From Zygnema cylindricum (Eukaryota > Streptophyta > Zygnematophyceae > Zygnematales > Zygnemataceae), in the NCBI GenBank assembly GCA_037447655.1, contig JBBHKE010000403.1:190501-254500 (forward strand): a stretch of 64,000 nucleotides of DNA. Direction: 5' to 3'. The translations under genes and the position numbers were made by a program. The notes below the pieces were generated by a model. That model was not told the origin of the DNA and did not search any database. It saw nothing but the letters and a program-made list of their open reading frames with translations. This document shows, in pieces, positions 47,612 to 58,365 of this stretch. Within the stretch, counting starts at the first letter, position 1. Each line of letters starts with the position of its first letter.

Positions 47612-47958
47612 ACCTTCTTGTACTATATAGTGTTTTTATTGGACTAGGTTTTAGCAGTAGGTAGTCGTGAGTAGGCAGACCAAGACTTAGTAATATTTAG
47701 GTACATCTTTGTAAGAGAGCTTGTAACTATAAAGGTCATCTTTGACCAGCCATAACTTACTGCTCAGGGGGAGAAAATTCAGTGATTCTTTTTGCGTTTG
47801 ACTCAACGGAATCTTGTCCTCACAGGTGTGAGGGTGGTCATAATACTTTTTTGCCTGGGCTGCGCTTATTCAGTGGGAAAGTGGAAGGGGCAAATGTTAT
47901 CCTAAAGGCTTTACATAGGCTGCTCATTCTGTGGGTCAATGGAGACCACATAATTTTA
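47612..47958 (+). mobile_element. Family B 3' LTR, second part
   Basis: Continues the B LTR from the ACCTT duplication (47612-47616) to AATTTTA, the expected AATTTCA with a C-to-T change. The flank ATCCA does not match the TGGTC before the 5' LTR, so no target duplication of B remains. Confidence 0.9.
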
Positions 47959-48440
47959 ATCCAACTTAGTGGATTTTTTGTACACTATTTGGATGCCCAA
48001 CAACCATTGTGGTGAAAATGTTCCGATTCATGGTTTTTCATTTTTTTTGTGTAGAAGACTTTAAAAAAAAAACTTTTATTAAAAGTGTTTTTGATAAAAT
48101 GCAAGAATCAGATGAAATAACTAGTCTTAAAAATGCTCCACTTAAATGGACTTTTTTAAAAATTGTCCACTTAAATGGACTTTTGCTTCGCGATTTTGTT
48201 TATTCGTCCGTTCCCACTCTACTTGCATCCAAAATTAGCTAAAAGAAAGCCAAAAGAAATATATTTTATATATCTTTCATTTGATACCTTTCTTGCCTTT
48301 TTTCATTGCAAAATTTGTGAGATATACGCGTTAGTGGGAGAGGGAGAGAGAGAGAGAGGCGCTTTCAAGGACTTCGCTTTTGCGATATGGCGTCCTTTGG
48401 TCATAACCCCCTCCACAACTCCCGTACGGAAAAAAACGTA
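47959..48440. other. No gene; small repeats
   Basis: Contains a two-unit 29-bp repeat (CCACTTAAATGGACTTTT at about 48138 and 48167), a GA-rich microsatellite at about 48334-48360 and two ACGTACGGAAAAAA words near 48430. No coding motif is seen. Confidence 0.5.
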
Positions 48441-48689
48441 CGGAAAAAAGTCACGCACAGCCTGGTAACGTGAAGTGGGGTTTTTTTTTTGTACACCGCG
48501 CACAAAAATTGTTAAAAACTTTCGACACGTGCGACAGCATCTACCTATTCGTCATCTCATGTAACTATATTTAAAATCACCTCGCGATGTGATTTTATAT
48601 AAAGTTTGAAGATAAGCTGAAGGGAAGCAAAATTGGGTCGAAACGCGCTAGACGACAAACTATATCGCGCTAGTCTACAAACTGTAGTA
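48441..48689 (-). repeat. Dispersed repeat, inverted copy, first half
   Basis: The reverse complement of 55600-55840 aligns here: CGCGCACAAAAA, CGACACGTGCGACAG, TCACCTCGCGATGTGA and GGGTCGAAACGCGCTAG are shared. The second half lies at 49755-49925, after the inserted LTR. Confidence 0.7.
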
Positions 48690-49754
48690 TGTTATATTCA
48701 TTGTTGAATCGCGCGAAGTGACGCTTCAATTAACCGCAATGTATTTCGCGTTCGCATACGAAGCGTTCGACTTCGATTCCGTCTATGTATTGATATGGAG
48801 ATATTTGGTGCGAGTACTCCACACTGGTGAATTTGTGTCTCTTTGATTTGGACGTCACTTGTATATCGCGTTCGCGTACGAAGCGATTGGCTTCGATTCG
48901 CGAGTACACTTTTTGTGTACATCTAGAGTTTTGTCCTTTTGAAGTATCAAGGTTTGGCGATGTGCCTACGTGTACGTATGGAGTTTGGTACCTTTGGAGT
49001 ATTGGCGTTTGACGCTGAAACGTTTTACTTAATTTCAGGTTAATATTTGTTGAGTTAGCGAACGAAATGTACGATTTCTTTTTCGCTTCACTTTTATTTC
49101 TATGTGCAGGTGTATTATTCCGTGTGGAGGTGTCCGTGCGCACAGAAATCACGTACGAAACTTCTATTTTGGTGTTTCGCTGACTTGAGGAGAAGGCGTG
49201 TACGCCTTCTTTCGTGGAAGTTTCTTTTCGGTGTTTTCCGCCAAGAGGGAGACAAGTGTTTGCCGCCATGCTAGCTTTGCTTGATTTGCTTTGTAAGCTA
49301 GCTAGAGAGGCTATATAGGCAGCAAAGTTATCCTTGCATTAGCTTTGGATCAATTGAAGAGTAAAGATGTAGATCCTTTGTGATCAGTTAAGAGAGAGGA
49401 GAAGATCCTTTGTGATCGATTAAGAGAGAGAGAGAAAGATCCTTTGTGTTCAATTAAGAGAGAATGATCCTTTGTGGTCAATTCAAAGGTGTAGAGGATC
49501 CTTAGAGATCCATTTGGAGAATAGTGTTTTGAAGGAAAGTGATCATTATTGAGTGATCTTTTAAGAGTGTAGAGTTTCTCTTTGAAGAGAGATGAAGAGG
49601 AGAGAAGAGTTGTGGTGAAGAGGCTTCGGCTAAAACACTTATTATCCTTTTGGCCGATTATCCTCTTGCCTTTTATGAGCTTTCGTTGTGTAATGTTTTA
49701 TGTTTTTTGAGCATTTATTTTGAGTGGGTATTTTATTTATTTTAAGATCCAACA
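48690..49754 (+). mobile_element. Solo LTR of another retrotransposon family
   Basis: Starts TGTTATATTC and ends GATCCAACA (TGTT/AACA ends), 1065 bp. It interrupts a dispersed repeat whose halves are contiguous at 55400-55840. A TATA-like GGCTATATAGGC lies near 49308. The flanks TAGTA and ATATA are not a clear duplication. The superfamily cannot be told without an internal region. Confidence 0.75.
49372..49500 (+). repeat. GATCCTTTGTG repeats in the solo LTR
   Basis: GATCCTTTGTG recurs at 49372, 49404, 49438 and 49466, separated by AATTAAGAGAGAGA-like spacers; period 28-34 bp. Confidence 0.8.
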
Positions 49755-49925
49755 ATATAAAGTTTCAGGGTAACACAACTTGTACGGTGGTAATTCCAAT
49801 TTTTTGGTAAGGCTGCGGATTTTGATGTTTTTTTCTAAGTTATGGAGGAAAACGACAAAAAAAATTTGTAACTTTAGCACATACGAAAGTACCCTTACTT
49901 GTAGGGTTTGGAAAAGGTACGAAAC
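49755..49925 (-). repeat. Dispersed repeat, inverted copy, second half
   Basis: Reverse complement of about 55440-55595. TATAAAGTTTCAGGGTAAC, TACGGTGG, GGCTGCGGATTTT and GGAGGAAAACGAC are shared. Confidence 0.75.
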
Positions 49926-51790
49926 ATACAAATTAGTAAACTTTAGTAAAATGTAACAATATTTTAGGTTCCTTTACACAATTTTATGGTTTATAATAAC
50001 TAATATCTGCGCTATGTTTGGCTTGAGCATGCTCTAGAAAGAATATGATCGACGCGTAAAGAATCTTTGGCCAAATTGGACGCTCCAGTGGCTCACAAAA
50101 AATAGAAGCAAGAATAAAAGCTCCATAAAGAGGCGATTATTAATCGTCAGTACAGTTTTGTCCGCGCGTTCTCAAACCGTCCGACCAGGCTCCTCTCAAC
50201 ATCAGACGGTCAAGATTAAAAAATAGCGATGTCGCTAGATCAAAATCCGATGAAGACTGGTCGGGAGTCCCCTTTCTTCGGTCAAACAAAAATTGCTAAA
50301 TCGTTGTCGTATCTGTTTACAAAAACCCTGGTTGACTTTATTAACTGTTGTTTTGAAAAGTTTGTTTCGTGAGTACGCGACATTTTGTACGCTTGTGACA
50401 GTTCGTGCGCATTGGAATTAAATGTGGAGGTTTGAATGGATTCATGGATTGGGGGAGCCAACGAACGGATATAATATAAGTGACGTAAAAGACTCATTGA
50501 GTGGCGTGAACAAACATTGACAAATGGGCGGTTCGCGATCCGATATGGAGTAAACGAAAGGTTGAAATATGCACCGCCGGTACGGCGTAGCTGCGACGTA
50601 GACAGGACAACGGTGCTGCAGTTATTTTGGATAAATACGCGCCGCCGTTACGTAGCAGTTGCGATGCAAACAAGTCAACTTAACTGCGAATAATTTGAAT
50701 GATCCGTACAGGCAAAGCAGCTGTCGTAGCTGCGGATAATATGAATAGTTTAGATTCTGAGTAATGATATTTGTTTAGTGGTTGCTTAGTGGTAGCTTGT
50801 TTTTTGACGTACGAAGATTGTGGAGGTGTCGGTGTAAATATTGTGTACAACATAGGTTTGTTTTTTTGCTAATTAGTATATTTGTGTAGATTTGTTCAGG
50901 CTGACATACCTCGAACTATTCGGGTATACTTACAATAGTTTAGGTAGATGGTAGATACTGTACGGCTGGTATGCCTCCGTACATTGAGTAGCAAACTCTC
51001 TGAGTATAACTTGTAGGACTTAGAGTATTTTGAGCATCACAGTCAAGTTTATCAAAGCAATGGCATACTGTTTTCTGCATCTTTGACCTGTTGGTGTGAT
51101 CACCTTGTTTGGTTTTTTTAATGTGAAACTTTGTGAATTTATTCTATGATAAAGAATCTATTTGTGTGTGCAATTTCATTATTTTCTGTTGTTTCTGTAA
51201 GATTCTGTGAGAGGTCTAAGTGGTTAGTTTGTGAAGCTGTCAACTGTTTTTGTGAAAATCTGGAGCTTATATCTTCTAGATTCCTTGGTGGATTTGGCTG
51301 TAACTTTGGGAGCTCACACTGTTTATAATATACTGCCTATTGGTGCAGTTTGAAGGGATTTCATTGTTTGTGGAGTAATCTGTGCTGTCTGAAACACAGC
51401 TGTTTGAGGGGTAGTATGTGGTGCTTCGAGAGTCCATGGCTGAAATAGGCTATGGACAACATTAACAAGCGCGATGGTACACCGTTCGTTAACACGTTTG
51501 GTATGGAATGTGGTACGGTACAGAGCCTGGTCGTACCTATCTGTCCATAACTTTAATTGTTATTCTGTATAGTAATTTGTCGGGACTGAGAAGCTTGTCA
51601 CCCTTGTAGGCTTTGCCAATCCGACCGAGTCTCCTTCTTCGGTCAAACGAACGTTTATATTCAATTCATAGTTCAAAAGTAGGCGTTTCTATTGTAGGCC
51701 TTTTGTAGGCACCTTTATCGTAAGTTGTGTTATGGGCTTTTCATGTGATCTTCTTAAATAACTACTTTGATCAGCGACCGTCCGATCGTC
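49926..51790. other. No recognisable gene
   Basis: AT-rich sequence without a convincing coding frame or known element. Short GTACGG words and two TTCTTCGGTCAAAC words (about 50275 and 51640) recur. It ends at the N gap. Confidence 0.4.
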
Positions 51791-51800
51791 NNNNNNNNNN
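51791..51800. other. Assembly gap (10 N)
   Basis: Ten N, directly followed by the mirror-image segment. Confidence 0.95.
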
Positions 51801-52081
51801 TTAACATTATATCCAAGCAAAATTTATCACACCTCATGCCTGCTGCAAGTTGGCACGTTTTGACATGAAAAAATTCATTTTTTCATGTTTATCACTAAAT
51901 TATGTTAGCGCGAGCGTGCACTTTAGCCTGATTCGCTTTTAAGTTAGTGTAGCTTTTTTTCGGCAAGCGTATTCCCACGCAGAGATACATGAAGTTTGAA
52001 TCTCTAAAAAAAAACAAAAAATCGCGTCTAGGCCGCCTGGGCCTAAAGCCCACAGGGATACACATGGTTTGCTTTAACAGT
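51801..52081. other. Exact mirror-image copy of 52097-52377
   Basis: Read backwards without complementing, these 281 bases equal 52097-52377 with no mismatch, including the homopolymer runs (seven T, nine A, six A). The 15 bases between the arms (52082-52096) are ordinary. The right arm has true relatives on the other strand (near 59150-59230), so the left arm is the abnormal one. Confidence 0.97.
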
Positions 52082-52096
52082 TCGTCACGCCCTAAG

Positions 52097-52377
52097 TGAC
52101 AATTTCGTTTGGTACACATAGGGACACCCGAAATCCGGGTCCGCCGGATCTGCGCTAAAAAACAAAAAAAAATCTCTAAGTTTGAAGTACATAGAGACGC
52201 ACCCTTATGCGAACGGCTTTTTTTCGATGTGATTGAATTTTCGCTTAGTCCGATTTCACGTGCGAGCGCGATTGTATTAAATCACTATTTGTACTTTTTT
52301 ACTTAAAAAAGTACAGTTTTGCACGGTTGAACGTCGTCCGTACTCCACACTATTTAAAACGAACCTATATTACAATT
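52097..52377 (-). repeat. Copy of the dispersed repeat (source of the mirror)
   Basis: The minus strand reads TTTTTTAGCGCAGATCC, CCCGGATTTC and GGTGTCCCTATGTGT, which also occur at about 59175-59220. It is thus a genuine member of the dispersed repeat. Confidence 0.7.
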
Positions 52378-53063
52378 CTGATACGCTAATTAAACTTACC
52401 TAAATTAGAATAATGAAAAAGTTAGAATCATTTACTCTACTTGATGTGATAGAGTCGAAATTTCGAGCGACCGAATTAGAGTAATTTACTCTAATTACGA
52501 TTCGCGGTGGTACTGTAATAGCGATTCGCGGTTTTAAAGAATGTAAAAACTAAAAAGTAAAAACCGATCTCACGGCCCGGCTGGAATGAATGAAGACAAA
52601 CCAGTACGGCTGAAACATAGACAGCTTGAAAGAACTGAATCTGTTAGAACAGTAAACGGGAGCATAGAAATAAAATGGTACAAGAATCGACGTGAAACTG
52701 AGTCATAGAAACAGGAAATTTGACGCACGTGCGCCTTGTGTGAGTCTCCAGCCGGCTAAACTGTGACTGGAAATAACAAAAGTCCAGCTTTGACCGTTAA
52801 TAAGAGTCAAACGTAACAAAAGAGTCCGGCGCAAGAAGCCCAACACGTGGCCAGTTACTGACATCGTAACTGCGTGTTTCTATGCTCGAATTTTTCCTAT
52901 ACTGGGTCAACCTGCGGTCAACTATTCTTGTTTACCTGTAATTCTTCGCTAAGCGGGATGATTTCAAAAGTCAAAGGTAGTCAAACATTGAATATTGTTT
53001 ACCGTTGGCAGGTTAGGTAAGGTGGAGAATACTGTTGATCATTTTTTTCGAAAAGGTCAAAGG
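52378..53063. other. No recognisable gene
   Basis: Contains GATTCGCGGT words at about 52499 and 52522 that resemble the MITE ends just to the right. No coding motif is seen. Confidence 0.4.
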
Positions 53064-53065
53064 TA

Positions 53066-53292
53066 CAGTACACCGTGAATCGCTATTAGGGTTAATGTTC
53101 TTTTCGCCACTTAAAACATCTTTTATCCGTACACACTTGTCGGAATCTGGATTTGACAGTTGCGATTGAAAGCTAACATTCTCAGCTTCCGATTGGCGGT
53201 CTCAAACTGAAAAGCCAACAATTGTGTACAGAGAAAAGATGTTTTAAGTGGCAAACAAAACATTAACCCTAATAGCGATTCACGGTGTACTG
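53066..53292. mobile_element. Tc1/mariner-like MITE, copy 1 (227 bp)
   Basis: Flanked by TA on both sides (53064-53065 and 53293-53294). Terminal inverted repeats of about 50 bp start CAGTACACCGTGAATCGC and end GCGATTCACGGTGTACTG. There is no coding capacity. TA duplication and a CAGT start are typical of Tc1/mariner-derived MITEs. Confidence 0.85.
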
Positions 53293-53294
53293 TA

Positions 53295-54017
53295 GTCAAA
53301 CGTGGTCACTACAGTACAGGACTGTACTTTTCCATCAACTCATACGGTCGTACAAGATTTCGAAAAGATTTTGCGTGACTCAAATAGTTAAATTTGTACA
53401 TTTGCGAAGAAATGTTTGAAAAAAAGTGATATGTAACATTTTTTTGTGCCAATCACGTTCTTACCTCCGCTTCACCCGGCGCATTGGCCGGATCGCCACT
53501 TGTCGTTTGTGCTCGCCTCACGAACTGACGCAAATGGAGCACCATTTCCAGTTACATAACTGGAAAGTACAAAAACTGACGAGCTGAGCCAATGGATATC
53601 CACCCTAACCTCGGTACAGTTCAAAAAGCAATGGTTTTGAAATGATTGAAAAGGTCGGCATGTACTTGAAACTTAGAGAAAAAACTTTGTTTTTTAGCGC
53701 AGATCGGGGGGGGGGGGGGGAGGGGGAGAGGGAGAGGGGGAGGGAGAGTCGGAGGAGGGAGACAAATAAATCAATTGCAAACTCAGTGGTAAAAGAATAA
53801 TACTTCATCAAGAATAAAACTTGTAAAAACTAAGAGTAGCAACTGTCGATAACTAGGATCGAAAACAAGTCAAAAGTAATAATACAATAGCAATAATAAA
53901 AACAAATTATTGCAAACATATATTGAAAACAAATAAAACGCTGGCTCAAATTTCTTCCTCACTGGCATAGTAAAGGTGGTGTAATTTTATTGTTTATATT
54001 TGCTGTGAAAATGAAGG
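53295..54017. other. No gene; G-run
   Basis: Non-coding by inspection. Includes a run of 15 G at 53706-53720 within a purine-rich GGGAGAGGG tract to about 53765. Confidence 0.45.
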
Positions 54018-54039
54018 CAATTAAAAATAATAACAATAA

Positions 54040-54417
54040 CAGCAACATGACAATGACAATGACAGAACCATGGCAATTACCATGACCATGACAATGTTTG
54101 TGACAAATGACAATGAAAATGACGGCAATGCCACTGACAATGTCAATGACAATGACAATAGAAATGGAAATGGAAATGACTATGCCAATGACAATGATAA
54201 TGACAATGAAAACGACTCATGGAGATGACGATGCCAACACTGATGCCAACGCCAATGACAGTGGAAGGACATTGATTACAAAGAAGACAATGACAATCAC
54301 TACACTGACAATGGAATGACAATGACAATGAAAATGAAAATGACAACGACAATGACAATGACAATGGCAATAACAATGACAATAAAAATGACGGTGACAA
54401 GGACAAGGACAAAGGAC
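54040..54417. repeat. Degenerate AATGAC hexanucleotide satellite
   Basis: Nearly 400 bp of imperfect AATGAC units with GGCAATGAC- and GAAAATGAC-like variants. Apparent Met/Thr-rich frames are a by-product. It abuts the left copy of the 1580-bp direct repeat. Confidence 0.9.
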
Positions 54418-54577
54418 AATGGAAAAAAAACCATGAAAACTTGCATTGTTCTGAACCACTTAGAAAAAATATTCAAACATGTTCATAAGAAACTTATGCA
54501 TTACTGCACAAAAAATCAAAATTGTTGCGTCGGAGAACCAAATTAGCGCGGATGCAATTGTTTCTCACCCTGGTTTC

Positions 54578-54626
54578 AGACTCACCAGCCTGATTGGACG
54601 GAACCATCCCTAGTATTTTGTATCAA
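54578..54626 (-). pseudogene. Diverged duplicate of the end of the translocator exon
   Basis: The minus strand reads a degraded version of the exon 1 end (TCCAATCAGGCTGGT against TCCAATCAGGTTGGT) about 100 bp downstream of it. A local duplication of the exon end plus donor site is the simplest reading. Confidence 0.5.
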
Positions 54627-54716
54627 AAAAAACTAGGAACAAAAAAAATCCAAGCATGTTTTAAACATACAAGTGCTGTACGGAAATATCAACATTAGTA
54701 CGGATGATGTACCAAC

Positions 54717-54907
54717 CTGATTGGATAGGACCAGCCGTAGAGTTTTGCATCCAGTATATACTTATTGTAAATAATGACTGCAAAGCTGAGAGAAATCCAA
54801 ATAATGACATAAAAGTAACTCACTAGAGCAGATCCTAAAAGAGATTGTTTGCCGCCGGACATCTCAGATTTTGCTATGGCTTGTACACTTTTTATGGCTT
54901 TATCCAT
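54717..54907 (-). CDS. First exon of a TPT-family sugar-phosphate/phosphate translocator (copy 1)
   Basis: ATG at 54907 opens 63 codons plus two bases, ending at a GT donor (AG before GTTGGT). The segment [25 protein letters not shown] followed after a few residues by YGWSYPI matches the conserved first membrane segment of plant probable sugar phosphate/phosphate translocators of the drug/metabolite transporter superfamily, where the next residues are usually SLTMIHM. These proteins have about ten membrane helices in Golgi or plastid-type membranes; only the first is encoded here. No second exon was found to the left, where the hexanucleotide satellite lies, so this may be an orphan exon. The substrate cannot be told. 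An identical copy lies 8003 bp to the right. Confidence 0.75.
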
Positions 54908-54915
54908 GGCTTCTA

Positions 54916-54980
54916 CTAGGGTTTTCCTGGGAGTTTTACAGGTTATTTATAGTTTATTTATAGTAATAGGGTTTTACCTC
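54916..54980 (-). promoter_or_regulatory. Two telo-box-like AAACCCTA motifs upstream of the exon
   Basis: Minus-strand AAAACCCTA occurs near 54916-54924 and 54966-54975, just upstream of the ATG. Such motifs are common in plant promoters and 5' leaders. Function here is inferred only from position. Confidence 0.45.
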
Positions 54981-56447
54981 CCAGTTTTCACTAGGATTGT
55001 TACTAAGGTTTTAAAAAGGGTAATAATAATAGCTTATAATAGCTTTATTGCAGAACGTTGGACATCTTTTGATCCATGGTATTACTTAAAAGCAGAAACC
55101 CTAAAAAAAAGTCAAAAAATGTCTTAAAAACTCCTAAAGAATACTAAAAAAAGAGTAGGAAAACTAAGAAAAACACTACAAAACACTGAAAAAAGAGTGG
55201 ACAAGGTTAAGAAACGACAAACTGTAAAAGATTATAATTTGCTGAAAAAAGGAAGTACTTTGAATTAAAATCAAAAAATCTTGAGTAAAAACAAACAAAA
55301 ACGGAAAAATAACAGATATGGTTGTAACGGATAAAATGTACACTGAAACGCACGTGAGAACAGGAAAACAAAAAAAAATGTGACTTATTTTTGGTCCAAA
55401 GTACAAATGGGCCTGGAATCTATGTAATACCGTACGTCATTATTGAGCATAGGTATTTTCGCATGTGCTAAAGTTATAGTTATTTTCTGTCGTTTTCCTC
55501 CATAACTTAGAAAAAAACGAGAAAATCCGCAGCCGTACCAAAAAATAGAAATTTCCACCGTACAGGTTGCGTTACCCTGAAACTTTATACATACAGTAGT
55601 TTGTCGTCTAGCGCGATATAATTTGACGTTTAGCGCATTTCGACCCACTTTCGCGTCCTTTCAACACATGTTCAAACTTTACATCAAATCGCCTCGCGAG
55701 GTGACTTGAAATAAAGTCCAATAAAGTGAGCGAATAGGCAGACACTTTCGCACGTGTCTGCATTTTTTTACATTTTTTGTGCGCTGAGTACCAAAAAGAA
55801 ACACACTGCACGTTTCCAGCATGTGCGTAATGTTTTGCGTGCGCTGATCCGTACAGGGGGCGTCTCTCTCAAAAGCACGTGTCTTCACACATACGGCGTA
55901 TGAAAAACATTGGCCACTTGTCGGCAAGTGGGAAGACGATAAACGAAACCGCAAATTCTGTGCGACAGCGAAAGGTATTTAGGGTTTCGACACGTCGACA
56001 ATGTGGCGTACGGACATTACGAAGTCACAAAAATTGTACAGCGTGCGGAGAAACGCCTCAAATTGAAGGCGAGTGGAAGTTTCGCCTCATTTTATGTACC
56101 ACTTCATCTGTCACAATTCTTCGTACACGTCTACGTAAGTCACTTTTTTAAGTGACATGTTATTTGCGTGTACATTTGAATGCTCTGAAAGTTGTACGGA
56201 GAATATTCGCTAAAAAAAAAAGTAACAAGACTAAGTTTCGGTTACATGCGAAAATACCCTGGCAACGACGTAGTTACTTAAGCGTGTGACGATTGTATAC
56301 GCTGACAATGCCCGTGACGGCTATCGACGTCTACAATCTGTGATGACGCACGTTTTTTTTTGTAGCATCTTGTGACGTCGCATGAGTTTTCGTGACATTG
56401 TAGACGTACCGCCATCCAGTCTGTGCCCTTTTACGGTTGAAGAAGAT

Positions 56448-56455
56448 GCATTTTG
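56448..56455. other. 8-bp target duplication, left (hAT-like 1)
   Basis: GCATTTTG, repeated exactly at 57402-57409. Confidence 0.9.
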
Positions 56456-57401
56456 TAGTGTTGTGTATCGGTAAGGATTTGCCGATAACCGATATGGGCC
56501 TTTTTTTCGGGTATCCGATAATCGATATATTGGTACGATATATTGTTATCGGTGTTATCGCCGACAAATAACCAATATTTATTGGTTATTATCAGCGATA
56601 ACCCTGATATCGATAACTATCGGCGATAACTGTACGGAGGGTACAGATAAATGTACGGCCAAAACACTCAACGGTACGTGTTATTCCCCGGACGTGTACA
56701 AGCACAAAAAGTACACTCAACGGTATGTGTTATTCCCCGGACGTGTACAAGCACAAAAAGTACAGTAGCCGCCATGATATGTACGGTTTTGATACGGATC
56801 CAATAAAAACGATGTACCTTTCACATGCGACGCCATGGCTTTATCCCTTTATTCTTTGAGATCCACTGGGGACCTGCCACGTGTCAATTTGTCGGCTTTT
56901 TTGGCATAAGCTGCCAAAAGAGCCATTCCGAGCCATTCCGAGATGCTGGCGTTGGCTGTCCGCTCGTGTTTTCTCATTCAAAGGTGTCCGTTCGATTCCG
57001 GCGGCACACATAATGTTATTTTGCGCCTGTTGGACTTCGTGTCCGCCGTTCTTTTTCCGTTCCATGTTGACCAGTTCGTCAGCAAAATTCCGTACGTTGA
57101 TATAAAATTTATGTTCAGTTAACCGGCCAACGTTTATGTGCTGCGCTTTCTGTAATAAATTGTTGTTAAACGGAGACGGAACAAATTCTTCTACGTGGCA
57201 TGCCACGCTATACAAAGTCAATAATATAATACAGTATGTTATAAAGTACTATTGTATGCATACTATATATATTTTTAAGTTATCCCCGATATGGAATTTG
57301 TTGGTCTTAGACCGATATATCGGAACCTCTAAACGTTCGATAACCGATAACTATCGGTAACGGTGTTATCGCTATAATCTTTTTACCGATACACAACCCT
57401 A
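56456..57401. mobile_element. Non-autonomous hAT-like element 1 (946 bp)
   Basis: Terminal inverted repeats TAGTGTTGTGTATCGGTAA and (reverse complement) TAGGGTTGTGTATCGGTAA, with perfect 8-bp duplications GCATTTTG. The subterminal regions are rich in ATCGGTNNTCGATAA-like short palindromes. No transposase motif was found in the frames inside. Confidence 0.9.
56664..56761. repeat. Two-unit 49-bp tandem repeat inside hAT-like 1
   Basis: ACACTCAACGGTA/TGTGTT starts at 56664 and 56713. The units differ at one position by eye. Confidence 0.85.
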
Positions 57402-57897
57402 GCATTTTGCCTTTGCGTCGCTTCTCCGCTCGACGTGAAATGGGATCGGAATCTTGAGACCCCTGGCAAAATAAAATCCGTAACCGGCGCAAACGGACAA
57501 AACTTAACAAATGTGTACTTTGCCTCGTCATACCTGAACGCAAACGGACAGAAAATAACGAATAGTGTACCTTTTGCCGTCGATTGAATTCGTTTGAAAT
57601 TTTTGTAATTTTTTTTACACGTGCTGTGTTCCTATTTGCTTTTTCGAACACACTTTGTTTTAAAACACATCGTCACTGTTTTTTAAAGAAAAGTTTGAAG
57701 ATGACGTTTTTTGGCATGGCCGTGGGTCTAACAACAAAAGACGATAACATGTAGTACATTCTAAATTCAATGATGACGCAAAATGTACTTCTCTCTTTTT
57801 CATTTTTTTTGTACGGCAGAAACTTACGCGGTACGGCTCTATGTTTTTCAGGAAAACGACAGAAAAAAACCCTTACTTAGGCACATGGAGACGCACC

Positions 57898-58099
57898 CTT
57901 AGTGTCAATGTTTTTTTCGCCACTTAAAACATTTTTTCTTCGTATACATTTGTCGGATTTTGGATCTGACGGTTGCGATTGAAAGGTATGAATTTCAGCT
58001 TCCGATTGGCGGTCTCAAATTGAGAATCTGACAAGTGTGTACGGAGGTTGTTTTAAGTGGCGAAAAATTATTAGTCCTAATAGCGATACGCGGTGTACC
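57898..58099. mobile_element. MITE copy 2 (diverged)
   Basis: Shares CGCCACTTAAAACAT, the TTGCGATTGAAAG middle and CCTAATAGCGATACGCGGTGTAC with copy 1. The left end is degraded, joined to the dispersed repeat end CCCTTAG. Confidence 0.7.
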
Positions 58100-58365
58100 T
58101 TGAACTGACCGATGAAGCGTAGCGTCACGTCACTTCATGACAGAAGTGACGTGACAAGACATCTCCCTTAATGTGAAAGCGCCTTGACTCAAATGATGTT
58201 TCGTCTTTACAAGGTTTGACACGCAAAATTTTAGTTGCCCGATTTTTTTTTGCAATTGAGAAGCACAGTATAGTACAGTCCGTACAAATACAATTCGTCT
58301 CGAGCGCCTTTCTTTGCCCTAACATCGGGAAGCCGGCGGGTATCGTCAGTGGATATGCTTTCGAC

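Larger units (their letters stand above)
54418..55997. repeat. 1580-bp direct repeat, left copy
   Basis: I see no difference from 62421-64000 (offset 8003 bp); the right copy is cut by the window end. It carries the translocator exon and its upstream region. The left boundary coincides with simple sequence in both copies (AATGAC satellite here, GAAA-rich tract there). Confidence 0.95.
56260..57901 (+). repeat. Dispersed repeat copy a, interrupted by a hAT-like element
   Basis: 56260-56455 plus 57402-57901 align with 59225-60371. Shared words are GTTACTTAAG, GACTGTATACG-like, CCCGTGACGG, CCTTTGCGT, TAAGTTTGAAGATGACG, GGAAAACGACAGA and CCCTTAG. Inverted relatives lie at 55440-55840 and 48441-49925. 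Confidence 0.65.

Noticed and set aside
19932-47958. Target duplication of element B
   Set aside because: TGGTC before the 5' LTR and ATCCA after the 3' LTR do not match.
51906-52272. Foldback element (long inverted repeat)
   Set aside because: The two arms look related at first sight, but they are identical when reversed without complementing, so they cannot pair as an inverted repeat.
54107-54412. Met/Thr-rich or Leu/Ser/His-rich small proteins
   Set aside because: These are translations of the AATGAC hexanucleotide satellite.
54418-55997. 5' LTR of a large retrotransposon
   Set aside because: The repeat carries a plant-type translocator exon, no CA end or primer site could be tested because the right copy is cut, and 56.0-62.4 kb has no retroelement domain. 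Kept only as an alternative.
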